Positions 34,083 to 42,425 of a stretch of 64,000 nt of DNA are shown one piece after another. How positions within the stretch are numbered: position 1 is the first letter of the stretch; every line of letters begins with the position of its first letter. Under the pieces are notes generated by a model, which was not told the origin of the DNA, made no database searches, and was given only the letters and a program-made list of their open reading frames with translations. Origin of the DNA: AC-38 sp033856025 (lineage in GTDB: Bacteria > Actinomycetota > Thermoleophilia > Solirubrobacterales > Solirubrobacteraceae); contig JAWVFQ010000018.1 of the NCBI GenBank assembly GCA_033856025.1, positions 1 to 64,000 on the forward strand, read 5' to 3'. The translations under genes and the position numbers were made by a program.

Positions 34083-34463
34083 GTGTACCACACCCTACTC
34101 TTCCTCCACGTGCTCGCCGCGTTCCTGCTGGGCGCGGCCGCGGTCATGTCGAGCGCGATCGTGCTGGCCGGGCAGCACGCCGGGCGCACGCTGTTCGTGG
34201 CCGACCGGCTGGAGGACGTGGGCGCGACGGGGACGCTCGTGCTCGGCGTCTGGCTGGCGCTCTACGTCGACGGCTACTCGATCACCGACGGGTGGATCCT
34301 GGGCGCGATCGTCCTGTGGGCGCTGGCGGCGACCATGACTCTCCTGTCACGGCCCGGGTTTCACGACGGCGCCGTGACCGGTCGCGCCAAACTCATGCAC
34401 TGGACGCGGACGCTGCTGATCGTGGGGATCCTCGCGCTCATGGTGTGGAAGCCGGGGGCGTGA
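34083..34463 (+). CDS. Small four-helix membrane protein (DUF2269-like)
   Basis: 126 residues, GTG start. Four hydrophobic helices: HTLLFLHVLAAFLLGAAAVM, TGTLVLGVWLALYV, WILGAIVLWALAATMTLL, TLLIVGILALMVW. The His in the first helix (LFLHVLAAF) resembles DUF2269-type integral membrane proteins. Function unknown. Its TGA overlaps the GTG of the next membrane protein. Confidence 0.6.
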   Translation: MYHTLLFLHVLAAFLLGAAAVMSSAIVLAGQHAGRTLFVADRLEDVGATGTLVLGVWLALYVDGYSITDGWILGAIVLWALAATMTLLSRPGFHDGAVTGRAKLMHWTRTLLIVGILALMVWKPGA

Positions 34464-34924
34464 CGGTGCTGGCGGCGATCCGGCCGGACGCGTGGGACCT
34501 CCCGCTGTTCCTGCACATCCTCGGCGCGATCACGCTGGTCGGCGGCCTGATCCTCGCGGGGACCGCGCTGGCCGGCGCCTGGTCGGGGGCCGCGCCCGCC
34601 GCGTCGCGGCTCGGCTATCGCGCGCTGCTGCTGGCGGCCCTGCCCGGGTGGATCGTCATGCGCGGCGCCGCGCAGTGGATCGCCGACAAGGAGGGCTACA
34701 CCGCGGACAAGGTGAAGACCCCCAGCTGGGTCGACATCGGCTTCATCACGTCCGAGCCCGGGCTGCTGTTCCTGATCGCCGCGACGGTCCTCGCCGCGAT
34801 GGCGTCCCGCCGCGCGCCCGAGGGCGGTGGGCGCGGCCAGGGCCGGGCCGCAGCCGTCCTCGTCGGGCTGCTGATCCTCGCCTACTGCTTCACGATGTGG
34901 GCGATGACGACGAAGCCCGTCTAG
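34460..34924 (+). CDS. Small membrane protein, partner of the preceding gene
   Basis: 154 residues from GTG 34460, overlapping the previous stop. Four hydrophobic segments: LFLHILGAITLVGGLILAG, ALLLAALPGWIVMRGAAQW, GLLFLIAATVLAAMA and AAVLVGLLILAYCFTMW. The first helix again has LFLHILGA, so this and the upstream protein are probably paralogues that form a heteromer. Function unknown; a long upstream extension of the open frame into the gdh region is not coding. Confidence 0.6.
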   Translation: MTVLAAIRPDAWDLPLFLHILGAITLVGGLILAGTALAGAWSGAAPAASRLGYRALLLAALPGWIVMRGAAQWIADKEGYTADKVKTPSWVDIGFITSEPGLLFLIAATVLAAMASRRAPEGGGRGQGRAAAVLVGLLILAYCFTMWAMTTKPV

Positions 34925-34974
34925 ACCGGCGCGTCCGCTCCGCGGACGGCGTGTAGGCTCCGGGCGGAGCGACG

Positions 34975-36186
34975 GTGAGCACACGGGAAGGCCTTCAGGA
35001 CGGAGCGAACGAGGCGGCGCCGCCGGCGCTGCAGCGCATGCGCGTGGCCATGACGCTGGGGATCGCGGGGGTGATCCTCCTGCTTGGCGTCTTCGCCTAT
35101 TTCCTGCTGGACGCCCAGCGCCAGGAGCGCCGCGACGTCGAGCATCGCTTCCGCGACGTGGCCCAGGTCTCCGCCGCGCTCACCAACGGCCTGTTCGACG
35201 TGTCGCAGAGCAGCGCGGTCCAGCAGGCGGCCATGCAGTTCGGCGGTCCGCGCGTCGACCCGGCGCGGCTGAACGCGGTCGCGCGCCAGGGGCGGTCCCC
35301 CTACGTCGAGATCTACGACGCCACCGGTCGCCGGCTGGGCGCCAGCTCGGGGGCTCCGCCCGACCCTGCGTTGCGCCCGGCGGCGCGCCGCGCGCTGCGG
35401 ACCGGCCGCGCCGAGCTCTCCGACGTCATCGGGTCGGGTCCTCGCGGGGTGGTCGAGTGGGCGATCCCGTACCGGGGCCTGTCCGGGCGGCGAATGCAGG
35501 TCAGCGCGATCTCGCTGAGCACGCTGGGGTCCTTCCTGGCCGGGTTCCTGCGCCGCGTCCCGAACTTCGCCGACGCGGAGTCGCTCGTCGTGGACTCGCG
35601 CGGCGTGGTCCTCGGCGGCGCGCACCTGCGCACGGCGCTGGGCCGGCCGCTGTCCGACGCGGCGCTGCGCGACGCGTTGCGCAAGCGAGCGCACGGCCCC
35701 TACGACTCGGGCCGCTGGTTCGCCGCGACGAAGATCAGCGGCTCGCCGTGGAAGGTGGCGTTGGCGACGAGCCAGGACCGCCTGTACTCGAGCGTCAACG
35801 GCACGCGGCGCACGGTGCCGTGGCTGCTGTTCGCGGCGTTCGCGCTGACCGCGCTCATCGGCCTGGCGCTGCTGCGCCGGGCGGCCCTGGCGGCGGCCGA
35901 GCTCCAGCGCAAGCAGCTGAGCGAGCGCCACGCCGTGGAGATCAACGACAACATCATCCAGGGACTGGCGCTGGCCTCGTACGAGCTCGAGCGCGGGGAG
36001 CGGATGGCCGGGTCCTCGCAGGTGGCCGAGACGCTGCGCGAGGCACAGCGACTGGTCAGCGAGCTGCTCGGCCAGGGCGAGGTCCAGCCGGGCCAGCTGC
36101 GCCGTGGCGTGGCGGCACGGACCGACCCGCCGGGCTCGCGTGAGGATCCGCCCGACCCGCCCTCCTCCGAGGGGGGGACGCCGTGA
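34975..36186 (+). CDS. Membrane sensor with histidine-box but no ATPase domain
   Basis: 403 residues, GTG start. TM helix about 22-45, a Cache-like extracytoplasmic domain about 50-270 (YVEIYDATGRRLGA, SPWKVALATSQDRLYS), TM helix about 280-300, then SERHAVEINDNIIQGLALASYEL, which looks like the phospho-acceptor helix of a histidine kinase. The protein then ends in about 60 residues of helix and Pro-rich tail, with no N, G1 or G2 boxes. It must therefore be phosphorylated by another kinase or signal otherwise. It overlaps the receiver gene that follows. Confidence 0.7.
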   Translation: MSTREGLQDGANEAAPPALQRMRVAMTLGIAGVILLLGVFAYFLLDAQRQERRDVEHRFRDVAQVSAALTNGLFDVSQSSAVQQAAMQFGGPRVDPARLNAVARQGRSPYVEIYDATGRRLGASSGAPPDPALRPAARRALRTGRAELSDVIGSGPRGVVEWAIPYRGLSGRRMQVSAISLSTLGSFLAGFLRRVPNFADAESLVVDSRGVVLGGAHLRTALGRPLSDAALRDALRKRAHGPYDSGRWFAATKISGSPWKVALATSQDRLYSSVNGTRRTVPWLLFAAFALTALIGLALLRRAALAAAELQRKQLSERHAVEINDNIIQGLALASYELERGERMAGSSQVAETLREAQRLVSELLGQGEVQPGQLRRGVAARTDPPGSREDPPDPPSSEGGTP

Positions 36187-36557
36187 CCATCACGGTCGTC
36201 GTCTGCGACGACGTGCCCGGAATGCGCCGCCTGGCGCGGATCGTCCTGGAGGAGGAGGGCGACGTGTCGGTGATCGGCGAGGCCGCCGACGGCCGCGAGG
36301 CGATCCAGGAGATCAGCCGCCTCCAGCCCGACGTCGTCGTCCTGGACCTGTCCATGCCCGAGCTGGACGGCCTCGAGGCGATCCCGGTGATCCACCAGGT
36401 CGCCCCGCGCGCCCAGATCGTCGTCTTCTCCGGCTTCGAGGAGGAGAAGCTCGCTGACGCCGCCCTGCGCCGCAAGGCCAGCCGCTACGTCCGCAAGGGC
36501 GCCCCGCTCGACGAGCTGCGCACCGCCGTCCGCGCGGTCGCCCCGGCCGTCGGCTAG
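36183..36557 (+). CDS. Stand-alone receiver-domain response regulator
   Basis: 124 residues, GTG start overlapping the sensor stop. Acidic pocket VVVCDDVPGMRR, phospho-acceptor Asp in VVVLDLSMPELDG (about residue 59), Thr/Ser position in IVVFSGFEE and Lys in SRYVRKGAP. There is no output domain, so it works by protein contact or as a phosphorelay intermediate. Pairing with the ATPase-less sensor suggests a split system needing a third partner elsewhere. Confidence 0.85.
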   Translation: MTITVVVCDDVPGMRRLARIVLEEEGDVSVIGEAADGREAIQEISRLQPDVVVLDLSMPELDGLEAIPVIHQVAPRAQIVVFSGFEEEKLADAALRRKASRYVRKGAPLDELRTAVRAVAPAVG

Positions 36558-37246
36558 GCGCCGAGCGCCAGCTCCTCGCGGTCCCGTCCGTCCACGAAGC
36601 CGGCGCTGTGTTCGGGCGGTCCGGCCAGGAGGTCGACCAGCCCGCTCGCGATGTCCCGCGGGTCCTCGTCGAGCAGGTCGAACACGAAGAGCGCCTCGGT
36701 CACGCCGGCCTCCAGCTTCGTCTGGTCGCAGTCACGGCAGTTCCAGTAGCGGCAGATCGCCTTCTCGTCGTCCACGTAGGCGACCTCGCCTTTGCGCGTG
36801 CGCTCGGGCTCGGCGCGCGGCTGGCCCAGCGGCGTGAACCGCAGCCCCTTACCGGGAACGGTGAGCCGCAGCGCCCCCGAGATCCCCTCCGGCCGGTACC
36901 CCGCCATCGGTACGCCGCGGGCCAGCGAGTACCAGCAGTACAGCTCCACCAGCGGGACCGGAGCCGGGACCCCGCCCCGCTCCTCATAGCCGTTCAGGAG
37001 CACCTCCACCGACGACCGGTACTTCGGCTTCGCGCCCATCGCCGCGTAAACGTCCCGCCACGCCGCCCCGGCGCGCCGCGCCGCCTCCGTCCCCCCGTCC
37101 GCGGCCACCCGCGCCCGAAGCTCGTCCACCGCCCCCTCCCGCGGCGCCAGCGCATCCTCACCCCACACGAGCACCGCCGAGGTCACATGTCCCGGAAACC
37201 GCTCCGCCACGAGGCGGTCGTGAAGGATCGTCACAGCGTGTGGCAT
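36554..37246 (-). CDS. B3/B4 tRNA-binding-domain protein
   Basis: 230 residues from ATG 37246 (GTG 37252 also possible). It resembles the B3/B4 domain of the phenylalanyl-tRNA synthetase beta chain found as free-standing proteins: AWRDVYAAMGAKPKYRSSVEVLL, VPLVELYCWYSLARGVPMAGYR, EVAYVDDEKAICRYWNCRDCDQTKL. Such proteins are proposed to edit or bind mischarged tRNA or amino acids. It converges on the receiver gene with a 4-base overlap and shares no obvious pathway with it. Confidence 0.75.
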   Translation of the reverse strand: MPHAVTILHDRLVAERFPGHVTSAVLVWGEDALAPREGAVDELRARVAADGGTEAARRAGAAWRDVYAAMGAKPKYRSSVEVLLNGYEERGGVPAPVPLVELYCWYSLARGVPMAGYRPEGISGALRLTVPGKGLRFTPLGQPRAEPERTRKGEVAYVDDEKAICRYWNCRDCDQTKLEAGVTEALFVFDLLDEDPRDIASGLVDLLAGPPEHSAGFVDGRDREELALGA

Positions 37247-37302
37247 TGGCACTTGCGGTCAGAACGTACTGACCATGCAAGGTTTGCGGATAGCGTTGAG
37301 GC

Positions 37303-37560
37303 ATGCGTGACTGGCGGACTCTTGGGGTCCCGAGCCCAACCCGCGATGGAAGCGAAGTCGAGCAGCTTCAGTTCGTGCGCGACCTCAGCGTCCGGTCGCT
37401 GCTCTTCATGGGCCCCATCATGGGCGTGCTGTTCATCCTGCTCAGCTTGCCCGTCGCGGCGTTCGTCGTCCTCGCGGTCGCCTACCTGCTCCAGGCGATT
37501 TCGATCGCACGGCTCACACAGCGGCTGCGTCGAGCGCGGAGACGACCTACAGAGAACTGA
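37303..37560 (+). CDS. Small membrane protein, unknown
   Basis: 85 residues from ATG 37303. Two hydrophobic segments (LLFMGPIMGVLFILLSL and AAFVVLAVAYLLQAISI) and a very basic C-terminus. No family recognised. It ends 19 bases before the 3' end of tRNA-Ala(TGC) on the opposite strand. Confidence 0.5.
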   Translation: MRDWRTLGVPSPTRDGSEVEQLQFVRDLSVRSLLFMGPIMGVLFILLSLPVAAFVVLAVAYLLQAISIARLTQRLRRARRRPTEN

Positions 37561-37579
37561 AGTCGCCGAACGACCGAGG

Positions 37580-37652
37580 TGGAGCCAGCCGGGCTCGAAC
37601 CGGCGACCTTTCGGATGCAAACCGAACGCTCTCCCAACTGAGCTATGGCCCC
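37580..37652 (-). tRNA. tRNA-Ala(TGC)
   Basis: 73 bases with full cloverleaf: acceptor stem with G3:U70, D arm AGCTCAGTTGGGAGAGC, anticodon stem TTCGG/CCGAA with loop TTTGCAT (anticodon TGC), T loop TTCGAGC. CCA is not encoded and there is no intron. A PD-(D/E)XK endonuclease gene starts upstream of it on the same strand and ends 32 bases before it. Confidence 0.95.
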
Positions 37653-37684
37653 GTTCTTCGAGTGTACCGGCGCAATCGGGGCCT

Positions 37685-38092
37685 TCAGATCGCTGCATAA
37701 TCCGCGGCCACGCGGATCCCGCGGCGCTGGCCGTTGCGCGCGGGGGTCAGGCGCAGGGTGATGGTGTTGAGGCCGGTGCCGAGCTCCGCCGCCGGGACGT
37801 AGTAGCAGCGGGTGGTCGTCGCGGCGTACACCGCGAGCCAGTCGATCGTCGCCGCGGTGTAGCGCTTCACGGCGCGGACGCGGCCCGCCGTCAGGCTGAG
37901 GCTGCGGGCCGAAACCTCGATGCGCTCGCCGTCGGAGCGCGCGTGCTTGACCTGGACTCGCTCGAGCGCTCCAGCGCGATCGACGATCAGGTCGTAGTCG
38001 CTGTCCTCGCCCCATGGGAGGGCAATCCGGTGACCCTGACGGACGAGGTCGACGGCGACGATGAGCTCGGCAAGGTCGCCCTTTTGCTTCAG
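37685..38092 (-). CDS. Group I intron-type PD-(D/E)XK endonuclease homologue, non-standard start
   Basis: 135 residues if started at CTG 38092; no ATG, GTG or TTG exists between the family's usual N-terminus and an in-frame TAA at 38111-38113. The product begins KQKGDLAELIVAVDLVRQGH, then WGEDSDYDLIVD and ERVQVKHARSD, the D...Q-x-K core of the PD-(D/E)XK family that includes I-Ssp6803I-like homing endonucleases, and ends YYVPAAELGTGLNTITLRL. Length fits. There is no group I intron nearby, so this is a free-standing member beside tRNA-Ala(TGC). Either CTG is used, or the start codon was lost. Confidence 0.65.
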   Translation of the reverse strand: MKQKGDLAELIVAVDLVRQGHRIALPWGEDSDYDLIVDRAGALERVQVKHARSDGERIEVSARSLSLTAGRVRAVKRYTAATIDWLAVYAATTTRCYYVPAAELGTGLNTITLRLTPARNGQRRGIRVAADYAAI

Positions 38093-38179
38093 TGGCGCGA
38101 TTGCTCCACGTTAGACCCGGGCAAGGCGGGGGACGCGCAGCTGCGCAGAGTTGTGACGAGGCAGGGGATACTTGTCGCG

Positions 38180-39001
38180 ATGAGCCTTCCTGACCCCCGG
38201 CCGGACGAGACCGTTGTGGTGACCGGTGCTTCGGCGGGCATTGGGGCGGAGCTGGCGCGGATCCTTGCGGAGCGGGGGCACGGGCTCACGCTGGTGGCGC
38301 GGCGGCGCGATCGGTTGGAGGAGCTGGCCGGGGAGCTGCGCGGTGCGCATGGCGTCGTCGTCGACGTTCATGACGTCGACCTCACCGACGATGCGGCGCG
38401 CGAGGAGCTGATCGCGACGATCGGTGGCGCGCGGCGCGACGTCGCCGGGCTGTGCAACAACGCCGGCTATGGCTCCTTCGGTCGCTTCTGGGAGCTGCCG
38501 CGCGAGCGCGAGGCCGACATGGTCAAGCTCAACTGCCTCGTCATGGCCGACCTGACGAGCGCGTTCCTTCCCGGAATGGTCCAGCGGGGGGAGGGCGCCG
38601 TCCTCCAGCTCGGCTCGCTCGCCGGCTACCAGCCCACGCCCTGGAACGCCACGTACTCCGCGACCAAGGCGTTCGTCCAGTCATTCTCCGAATCCGTGGC
38701 CGGCGAGCTGCACGGGACCGGCGTCTCGCTCACCGTCCTGTGCCCCGGGCCCGTCTCGACCGAGTTCGGCGCCGAGGCCGGCGTCGAGGACCTCGAGGCC
38801 GGCCTGCCCGGCTTCCTCAAGCAGGGACCGCGCGAGGTCGCGCAGTCCGGCGTGGACGGGATGGTCCGTGGCAAGCGCGTCGTGTTCCCCGGCCTCCCGC
38901 ACCGCTTCGTCGCCCAGGCCGGGCGGGTGACTCCGCGCACGGCCCTGCTCCCGATCGCCAACCGGATCGGGAAGCGGACCTTCGGGCGCAGCCGCGGCTA
39001 G
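38180..39001 (+). CDS. Short-chain dehydrogenase/reductase
   Basis: 273 residues from ATG 38180; the open frame extends far upstream but that part is a shadow of other genes. NAD(P)-binding TGASAGIGAELA near residue 14, VARRRDR suggesting NADP, CNNAGYG, then the catalytic set Ser (LGSLAGY), Tyr (YSATKAF) and the following Lys, and PGPVSTEF. Substrate unknown. It converges on the acyl-CoA dehydrogenase pair with a 4-base overlap, which hints at, but does not prove, a lipid-related role. Confidence 0.9.
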   Translation: MSLPDPRPDETVVVTGASAGIGAELARILAERGHGLTLVARRRDRLEELAGELRGAHGVVVDVHDVDLTDDAAREELIATIGGARRDVAGLCNNAGYGSFGRFWELPREREADMVKLNCLVMADLTSAFLPGMVQRGEGAVLQLGSLAGYQPTPWNATYSATKAFVQSFSESVAGELHGTGVSLTVLCPGPVSTEFGAEAGVEDLEAGLPGFLKQGPREVAQSGVDGMVRGKRVVFPGLPHRFVAQAGRVTPRTALLPIANRIGKRTFGRSRG

Positions 39002-40137
39002 GCCGCCGCGCCCGACGCCGCCAGCAGCTCGCCGGCCACGCGGTCCGTCGCGGCCCCGGCGCCCCCGAGCAGCCGCCGCGACAGCTGCGCCCGGCGGAAG
39101 TAGTACGGGGCGTCGTGCTCCCACGTCGCCCCGATCCCCCCGTGCACGGAGATCAGCTCGCGCGACGCGAAGTCCAGCGCGCTCCCCGCGGCCACCCGGA
39201 CGGCGGACGCGGCCAGCGGGAACTCCGACGGCGCGTCCTGGCGCGCCCAGCCCGCGTAGTACATGAGCGAGCGCGCGTTCTCCAGCCGGCGCAGCACCTC
39301 CACGAGCGCGTGCTTGACCGCCTGGTAGGAGCCGATCGCCCGGCCGAACGTGAAGCGCTCCTTGGCGTACTCCACGGACACCTCCAGCGCTCGCTCCACC
39401 GCGCCCAGCGACTCGGCCGCCAGCAGGCCCTGGGCCAGGTACCACGCGGCGGAGAGCTCCGTGTCGGCCGCGGCCAGCACCGTGCCGGAGGCGCCCTCGA
39501 ACCGCACGTGCCCGAGCAGGCGCGTCGCGTCGTAGCGCACGACCGGCTCGATCGACACACCCGGGTCGTCGGCCTCGACGAGCACCGCCCGCGGCGCCCC
39601 GTCGCCGTCCACCGTCGCCACCACCAGCACGTCGGCGCCCGGGGCGTCCGGGACCCAGAAGGCCTCGCCGGTCACCGTGGCGCTGTCGCCGTCCACCTCG
39701 GTCCGTGGCGCGGGCAGACGGGCATGGCCGCGCTCGGCGTCGACCGTCCAGCCCTCGGTCAGGTCGCCCGGCGGCTGCGCGCCCACGAAGGCCGCGCGGC
39801 GCTCGCCCTCGGCCAGCGGCGAGAGCACGTCCTCGCCCACCCCCGCGGCGTCCAGCACGGCCGTCGCCGGGACGTGCCCGAGCAGCGGCACCGTCGCCAG
39901 CACGCGCCCGCACTCCGCCAGGACCAGCATCGCGTCGAGCCCGCCCAGCCCCGCGCCGCCACTCGACTCGGACACCAGCAGACCCGGCCAGCCGACCTCA
40001 CGCGCGGCGTCCCACAGGTCCAGCCGCTCGCCGCCGTCCAGCGCGTCGCGCGCGGCCTCGACCGTCTTGTGGCGCGCCAGCGTCCCGCGCGCCGCCTCCT
40101 GCAGTGCCCGCTGCTCGTCGGAGAGCTCGAAGTTCAT
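38998..40137 (-). CDS. Acyl-CoA dehydrogenase, small partner of heteromeric pair
   Basis: 379 residues. N-terminal helical domain (FELSDEQRALQEAARGTLAR), a shortened middle beta domain and a C-terminal four-helix domain with FGRAIGSYQAVKHALVEV and ISVHGGIGATWEHDAPYYFRRAQ. It starts inside the stop of the neighbouring acyl-CoA dehydrogenase gene (ATGA). Adjacent, unequal pairs of this kind in actinobacteria form alpha2beta2 enzymes acting on steroid or other bulky acyl-CoA side chains (ChsE/FadE type). The substrate cannot be read here; no steroid genes are in the window. Confidence 0.85.
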   Translation of the reverse strand: MNFELSDEQRALQEAARGTLARHKTVEAARDALDGGERLDLWDAAREVGWPGLLVSESSGGAGLGGLDAMLVLAECGRVLATVPLLGHVPATAVLDAAGVGEDVLSPLAEGERRAAFVGAQPPGDLTEGWTVDAERGHARLPAPRTEVDGDSATVTGEAFWVPDAPGADVLVVATVDGDGAPRAVLVEADDPGVSIEPVVRYDATRLLGHVRFEGASGTVLAAADTELSAAWYLAQGLLAAESLGAVERALEVSVEYAKERFTFGRAIGSYQAVKHALVEVLRRLENARSLMYYAGWARQDAPSEFPLAASAVRVAAGSALDFASRELISVHGGIGATWEHDAPYYFRRAQLSRRLLGGAGAATDRVAGELLAASGAAA

Positions 40138-41360
40138 GCGCTCGCCCCCGCCGCCTCGCGCTCCTTGGCCCGCAGCTCGCTGAACGGGATCCCCTTGTCC
40201 AGCCGCGGCTCGGGCGGCAGGCCCAGGACCCGCTCGCCGACCGTGTTGCGCAGGATCTCCTCGGTCCCCCCGGCCGACTTCAGGCCGGGCAGGAACGAGA
40301 TCAGGTAGTGCCACTCGTCCTCGGTGTCCAGCGCGTCCGGCCCCACCACGTCGGCGATCAGGTCGCCCGCCGCGATGGCGGCGTTGACCACGGTGACCTT
40401 CCCCAGGCCCGCCTCGGGCCCCGGGATCTGCCCCTTCTGCAGCGCGGTGAGGATCCGGTAGCCGGTGAAGCGCAGCGCCAGCAGGTCGGTGGCCAGCTCC
40501 CCGAAGCGCTGACGCACCTCGGGGTCGCGCGCCGCCGCCGGATCGGACCCGATGGCCCGGGCGAAGCGGTCGGCGCGGTAGCCCATCCCCTCGGACCCGC
40601 CGCCGATCGTCAGGCGCTCGAACATCAGCGTGGTCAGCGCCGTGCCCCAGCCGCCGTTGACCGGCCCGACGACGTGCTCGGAGTCGAGCGCCACATCGTC
40701 GAAGAAGACCTCGTTGAACTCGGCGTCGCCGGTGATCTGGCGCAGCCCGCGCACGGTGACGCCCTCGGCGTCCATGGGGACGATGAACATGGTCAGGCCC
40801 TTGTGCTTGTGCTGCTCGGGATCGGTGCGCGCCAGCAGCAGCCCGAACGACGCGAACTGCGCGTTGGTCGTCCACACCTTCTGCCCGTTGAGGACCCACC
40901 CGCCGTCGGACTCCTTGGCGCGCGACTGGATCCCGGCCAGGTCGGACCCCGCGGCCGGCTCGGAGAACAGCTGGCACCACACCTCGTCGCCGTGCAGCAT
41001 CGCCGCCAGGTAGCGCTGCTTCTGCTCCTCGGTGCCGTGGGCGATGATCGTCGGGCCGAGCATCCCCACGCCGATCGTGTCGAGGATCCCCGGGACGCCC
41101 GCGCGGCCGATCTCCTGGTTGACGATGACCTGCTCGAGCGGCCCGAGACCCTGGCCCCCGTACTCCTTGGGCCAGGTGATGCCGGTGAGGCCCGCCTCGG
41201 CGAGCTTGCCCTGCCAGGCGCGGTGGGCCGCGATGGCCTCCTCCTCGTCCTGGATCGCTCCCTCGCCCTGGAGGACGGGCGCCTCGCCCTTGTGCTCCTC
41301 CAGCCACGCGCGCGCCTTGGCGCGATACTCGGCCTGCTCCGGCGTGTCGTTCAGGTCCAC
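40134..41360 (-). CDS. Acyl-CoA dehydrogenase, large partner of heteromeric pair
   Basis: 408 residues, GTG start with AGGAGGGAG upstream. Full FAD-dependent acyl-CoA dehydrogenase layout: WPKEYGGQGLGPLEQVIV, EVWCQLFSEPAAGSDLAGIQSRA (FAD and substrate loop), GWVLNGQKVWTTNAQFASFGLLLARTDP, and a C-terminal helical part ending GLPPEPRLDKGIPFSEL. Coupled by a 4-base overlap to the second dehydrogenase, with which it probably assembles. Catalyses alpha,beta-dehydrogenation of an acyl-CoA and passes electrons to ETF. It is the first gene of the operon. Confidence 0.88.
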   Translation of the reverse strand: MDLNDTPEQAEYRAKARAWLEEHKGEAPVLQGEGAIQDEEEAIAAHRAWQGKLAEAGLTGITWPKEYGGQGLGPLEQVIVNQEIGRAGVPGILDTIGVGMLGPTIIAHGTEEQKQRYLAAMLHGDEVWCQLFSEPAAGSDLAGIQSRAKESDGGWVLNGQKVWTTNAQFASFGLLLARTDPEQHKHKGLTMFIVPMDAEGVTVRGLRQITGDAEFNEVFFDDVALDSEHVVGPVNGGWGTALTTLMFERLTIGGGSEGMGYRADRFARAIGSDPAAARDPEVRQRFGELATDLLALRFTGYRILTALQKGQIPGPEAGLGKVTVVNAAIAAGDLIADVVGPDALDTEDEWHYLISFLPGLKSAGGTEEILRNTVGERVLGLPPEPRLDKGIPFSELRAKEREAAGASA

Positions 41361-41449
41361 CTGCGCTCCCTCCTGGCTGACTGGCCAATCAACCGCGCAA
41401 GCCTACCGCCTGGTCGACGCGCTCGATTCACCCCTCCAGGCGCCGGGAG

Positions 41450-42367
41450 CTAGGCGACCGGCGCGGCCCGGCCCGGCTTGCCGAAGCGCAGCAGCGCGCG
41501 CCAGCGCTCCTCCGGCAGGTCGGCGGGCTCGGTGGACTCCACGAATCCGATGACCTCCTCCAGGAAGCGGCCCGGGTTCTCACGGTGGGGGAAGTGCTTG
41601 ACCCCGGGGAAGGTGACGAGCTTGCTGCCGGGCGCCTCGGCCGCCGCCGCGGCGCCGTGGGCGGCGGGGATGATCGGGTCGCGCTCGCCCCAGAGGATCA
41701 GCATCGGCATCTCGGCCGCCAGGTACAGGCGGTCCAGCGCGCTGACGCGCTGGCCGGACGGGTCGATGACCGTGCGCAGCGTGTGGATGAAGGCGGCGCG
41801 CGCCTCGACGTCGCACAGCGAGGCGTAGCCGCGCCACATTTCCTCGAGGTCGGGCCCGGCGCGCAGGCCGAACCGGCTCAGGAGGCCGCCGATCGCGTCG
41901 CCCACCGTGGCCACGCCGGGGGCGGTGATGAGCGGCATCACGAACTCGGAGCCCGGGAGCGTGGCCGCCCGCAGCAGCAGGTGCACGTCGCGGCCCAGCC
42001 CGCCGCTGGAGACCAGCACCAGGCGCTCGCAGCGCTCGGGGAACTGGTAGGCGAACTGCATGGCCACACCGCCGCCCAGGGAGTGGCCGACGACCGTCGC
42101 GCGCTCGTGGCCCAGCGCGCCCAGCAGGTCGCGGATGCCCGAGGCGTAGGCGCCGAGCGAGTAGTCACCCACGGGCTTGGCGGAGCGGCCGTGGCCGAGG
42201 AGGTCGGGGGCGACGACCGTGTAGTGCTCGGCCAGCGCGGGCATCACGTCGGCCCAGGTCTGGGAGCTGCCGGTGATGCCGTGGATCAGCACCAGGACCT
42301 GCTCGCCGTCGCCGGCGGTGCGGTAGGTCACGTCGTGGCCGTGCAGGTTGATGCTGCGCTCTGGCAT
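41450..42367 (-). CDS. Alpha/beta-hydrolase
   Basis: 305 residues. Oxyanion region VLIHGITGSSQTW, nucleophile elbow VVGHSLGGGVAMQFA (Ser about residue 94), Asp in LILWGERDPIIP and His in FPGVKHFPHREN. No signal peptide, so cytoplasmic. The family covers esterases, haloperoxidase-like and C-C hydrolases; the order Ser-Asp-His is complete but the substrate is unknown. It lies 89 bases upstream of the acyl-CoA dehydrogenase pair on the same strand. Confidence 0.88.
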   Translation of the reverse strand: MPERSINLHGHDVTYRTAGDGEQVLVLIHGITGSSQTWADVMPALAEHYTVVAPDLLGHGRSAKPVGDYSLGAYASGIRDLLGALGHERATVVGHSLGGGVAMQFAYQFPERCERLVLVSSGGLGRDVHLLLRAATLPGSEFVMPLITAPGVATVGDAIGGLLSRFGLRAGPDLEEMWRGYASLCDVEARAAFIHTLRTVIDPSGQRVSALDRLYLAAEMPMLILWGERDPIIPAAHGAAAAAEAPGSKLVTFPGVKHFPHRENPGRFLEEVIGFVESTEPADLPEERWRALLRFGKPGRAAPVA

Positions 42368-42425
42368 GCGGCTCCTCGGATTCGTCTGGCCGTGAGCGTT
42401 GAGTTACCCCGGCCCCCCGGGCGGG

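Noticed and set aside
36608..38179. Upstream part of a 797-codon plus-strand open frame
   Set aside because: Only the final 273 codons (from 38180) encode the SDR; the earlier part is antisense to the B3/B4 gene and crosses tRNA-Ala(TGC).
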